A stretch of DNA of 64,000 bases from Bradyrhizobium jicamae (GTDB lineage Bacteria; Pseudomonadota; Alphaproteobacteria; Rhizobiales; Xanthobacteraceae). Below the pieces are notes generated by a model. That model did no database searches. It saw only the letters and a program-made list of their open reading frames with translations, and was not told the DNA's origin. This document shows positions 62,222 through 64,000 of this stretch, piece after piece. Position 1 is the first letter of the stretch. Each line of letters begins with the position of its first letter. The position numbers and the translations under genes were made by a program. The stretch covers positions 21,973-85,972 of the forward strand of contig NZ_JAFCKQ010000031.1 in NCBI RefSeq assembly GCF_018130215.1, given 5' to 3'.

Positions 62222-62525
62222 TGTCGTTCCCCCTTGCGCCCCGCCGTTAAACCGGCGTCTCAAAGCGTGCCTTTACAGCTTCGCTTTGGTTGTGGTTGAT
62301 ACCCTATCCGAAGGCGAAGCGCGTGCAAGGCACGGCCCCGGGCCAACGCCACGAGATTCCGATTGAGGATTCGCAAGCGGCGCTAACCCTGTTATCTCCT
62401 TGGAGAAATTGCCTGTGGGTAAAGCCGGTCCCTAACCGGCACCCGGCCGTCACATGAGATCTTGAGTCAGCGTCCTCTGAAGCTGATTCAAATTCTTCAG
62501 ACGTTGAATCAGAAAGTGAAGTGAG
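62222..62525. other. Intergenic region upstream of trmJ
   Basis: About 300 bp with no gene. It contains GCCGGT-CCCTA-ACCGGC near 62424 and a perfect 9-bp inverted repeat CTGATTCAA (62483-62491) and TTGAATCAG (62504-62512), which ends 13 bp before the trmJ ATG and may serve as an operator or leader hairpin. Confidence 0.5.
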
Positions 62526-63725
62526 ATGTCCGGCACCGACAAGACCAAGGCAGGGCACGACCTTGCCGGTCCCGTCGTCATCCTGGTCGAGCCGCAGCTC
62601 GGCGAGAACATCGGCATGGCCGCGCGCGCGATGGGCAACTTCGCGCTGACCTGCCTGCGCCTCGTCAACCCGCGCGACGGCTGGCCGAACGTTGCCGCGC
62701 AACGCGCCGCAGCCGGCGCCGATCACATCATCGGCTCGGTCGAGCTGTTCGACACCGTCGAGCAGGCGATCGCCGACCTCACGCTCGTTTTTGCAACGAC
62801 AGCCCGTGCCCACGACCAGGCCAAGCCGGTGGTCGGGCCGGAAGCCGCGGCGGGCGAGATCGTCGGCCATGTCGCAGGCGGCGGCGGAGCCGGCATCCTG
62901 TTCGGGCGGGAACGCTCGGGGCTGACCAATGAGGAGGTCGCGCTCGCCAACCGCATCATCACCTTCCCGGTTAATCCGGGCTTCGCCTCGCTCAACCTGG
63001 CGCAGGCGGTGCTCCTGATGGGCTATGAGTGGTTCAAGCTCTCGACCACGGGCGCGCTGCCCTTCGCGATGCCCGAACGGTCCGAGCCGGCCTCCCAGCA
63101 CCAGATGCAGGCCTTCTTTGACAACCTCGTCGCCGAGCTCGACAAGGTCGAGTTCCTGCGCCCGGCCGAGAAGCGCGACACCATGCTGGTCAACCTGCGC
63201 AACATCTTCACCCGGATGGACCCGACCAAGCAGGACATGCACACGCTCCACGGAGTGGTGATGGCGATCGCCGAGGGGCGGAAGGGCCCGGCCAAGGGCG
63301 GCGTGCTCGACGGCGCGCAGGCGACAAGGCTGCGTGCGCTGCTCGCCGAGCAGGGACAGGGCGGTGCCACCGCCGACAACAGCAGCACGGTGCGCGGGCT
63401 CGCCCGGCTGCTCCGCCGCAATCCGACCGACGCCGAGCGGATCCTGTGGCAGGCGCTGACCAGGGACCGCCGCTTCGCCGGCCTGTTCAAGCGCCAGACC
63501 CCGGTCGGCCGCCACATCCCCGACTTCGTCTCCTTCGGCCACCGGACTGCGATCGAGCTCGTCAACCCGGGTGAGAGCGAGGCCATTGCCGCCGACCGCG
63601 CCAAGCGCCGCGGCTGGCTCGAGGCACGGGAGTATCGGGTGGTCGACATGCTGGTGGCTGATGTCGAGCGCGACCTCGAGGGCGAGCTGGCACGGCTCGA
63701 GGCGGGGCTGAAACAGGGCCGGTGA
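62526..63725 (+). CDS. trmJ: TrmJ-like tRNA 2'-O-methyltransferase fused to a DUF559 domain
   Basis: Residues 1-265 fit the SPOUT methyltransferase TrmJ, which methylates the 2'-OH of position 32 in tRNAs: VVILVEPQLGENIGMAARAMGNF, GAGILFGRERSGLTNEEVALANRIITFPVNPGFASLNLAQAVLLMGYEW (the knot). Residues about 290-395 form a DUF559 (Vsr/PD-(D/E)XK-like) domain: ARLLRRNPTDAERILWQALTRDRRFAGLFKRQTPVGRHIPDFVSF. The usual VELDGxQH catalytic part reads IELVNPGES, so nuclease activity is doubtful. The 399-residue length reflects this fusion. Confidence 0.85.
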   Translation: MSGTDKTKAGHDLAGPVVILVEPQLGENIGMAARAMGNFALTCLRLVNPRDGWPNVAAQRAAAGADHIIGSVELFDTVEQAIADLTLVFATTARAHDQAKPVVGPEAAAGEIVGHVAGGGGAGILFGRERSGLTNEEVALANRIITFPVNPGFASLNLAQAVLLMGYEWFKLSTTGALPFAMPERSEPASQHQMQAFFDNLVAELDKVEFLRPAEKRDTMLVNLRNIFTRMDPTKQDMHTLHGVVMAIAEGRKGPAKGGVLDGAQATRLRALLAEQGQGGATADNSSTVRGLARLLRRNPTDAERILWQALTRDRRFAGLFKRQTPVGRHIPDFVSFGHRTAIELVNPGESEAIAADRAKRRGWLEAREYRVVDMLVADVERDLEGELARLEAGLKQGR

Positions 63726-63776
63726 GAGCGCGGTCCCTGCCACGGTGTCATTCCGAGGAGCTCGCGACAAGATTGC

Positions 63777-63860
63777 AAGGGCAATTGAAGCGACGAAGCA
63801 ATCCGTTGGTCCGCAGATGCGGAGCGATGGATTGCTTCGCTCCGCTCGCAGTGACGGAGA
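63777..63860. repeat. Palindromic intergenic repeat
   Basis: GAAGCAATCC (63795-63804) pairs with GGATTGCTTC (63829-63838), with an inner CCGCAGATGCGG hairpin and flanking CTCGC/GTGACG pieces. It follows the trmJ stop closely and immediately precedes the second structured repeat. Confidence 0.65.
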
Positions 63861-63873
63861 CACACATCCGCCT

Positions 63874-64000
63874 TCTCGCGACATGAATTGCCCGAGGTTT
63901 GCCTGTCGTTCCGCCCTCTCGATCAGAGGGCGCAGGGAAAGCCGGGTGCCGATCGCACCCATGGGCCCCGTGCAAGGTAGAAAGCACGGGGGTAGGACCA
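63874..64000 (+). repeat. Multi-hairpin structured repeat, copy 2 (cut by window end)
   Basis: Starts TCTCGCGACATGAATTGCCC, has the CCCTCT-CGATC-AGAGGG hairpin, then GCGCAGGGAAAGCCGG (63930-63945) and the same inner hairpins as copy 1. The 71 shared core bases (63930-64000) differ from copy 1 at two positions, both in the loop of the CCCCGTGC hairpin. The closing arm lies beyond the window. Confidence 0.75.

Overview
The window reads as chromosomal DNA of a high-GC alphaproteobacterium, most likely Bradyrhizobium or a close Nitrobacteraceae relative. The grounds are the flagellar genes running into cckA, a GTTC-N7-GTTC type SOS box before recA, a perfect E. coli-type NikR box, a tandem glycine riboswitch before gcvTHP, and several interspersed palindromic repeats of a kind I associate with Bradyrhizobium. 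No database search was possible, so the genus is an inference. No rRNA, tRNA, CRISPR array, prophage or intact transposase was seen.

Layout. 1-3.6 kb: flagellar basal-body and export genes flgB, flgC, fliE, fliQ, fliR, flhB, followed by the hybrid kinase cckA (3.7-6.3 kb). 6.4-25.4 kb: mixed metabolic and stress genes (ATC-hydrolase-like, Tim44-like, GST, GFA, ICMT-like, an ArsR/SRPBCC pair with a visible operator, class I fumarase, DUF429, a TetR/carotenoid-oxygenase/membrane-protein locus with duplicated operators, a SET-domain protein, an NsrR/truncated-haemoglobin divergent pair, an MmyB-type regulator, DsbA-like, NIPSNAP, GNAT). 25.4-29 kb: a structured repeat, then nikR divergent from a TonB-dependent receptor. 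29-40.7 kb: Bug-type binding protein, cysK, adenylate cyclase with TPRs, PQQ dehydrogenase, CBS protein, thioesterase, amidase and several small secreted proteins.

40.7-47.9 kb is unusual: about 7 kb with no ordinary-sized gene. It holds at least a dozen very small genes (28-98 codons): zinc-ribbon proteins, single-membrane-span microproteins and small helical proteins. Several occur as paralogous pairs. Strong GGCCCC...GGGGCC-type terminators lie between them, with remnants of insertion-sequence ends and one interspersed repeat that appears to have extended a microprotein reading frame. This is the most promising region for undescribed biology.

47.9-64 kb returns to housekeeping: recA, a thioesterase, gcvT-gcvH-gcvP under a glycine riboswitch, alaS, a cyclic-nucleotide-gated K+ channel, a DUF3455 protein, icd, a hydrolase fused to a membrane domain, and a TrmJ-like RNA methyltransferase fused to a DUF559 nuclease-fold domain. 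The window ends inside a second copy of the structured repeat.

Readable regulatory logic: ArsR on its own promoter; a TetR regulator with paired sites at two promoters; an NsrR-like repressor facing a globin gene; NikR facing a TonB receptor; LexA at recA; glycine sensing at gcvT; and a CtrA-like half site before flgB, in the same locus as cckA, the kinase at the head of the CtrA phosphorelay.
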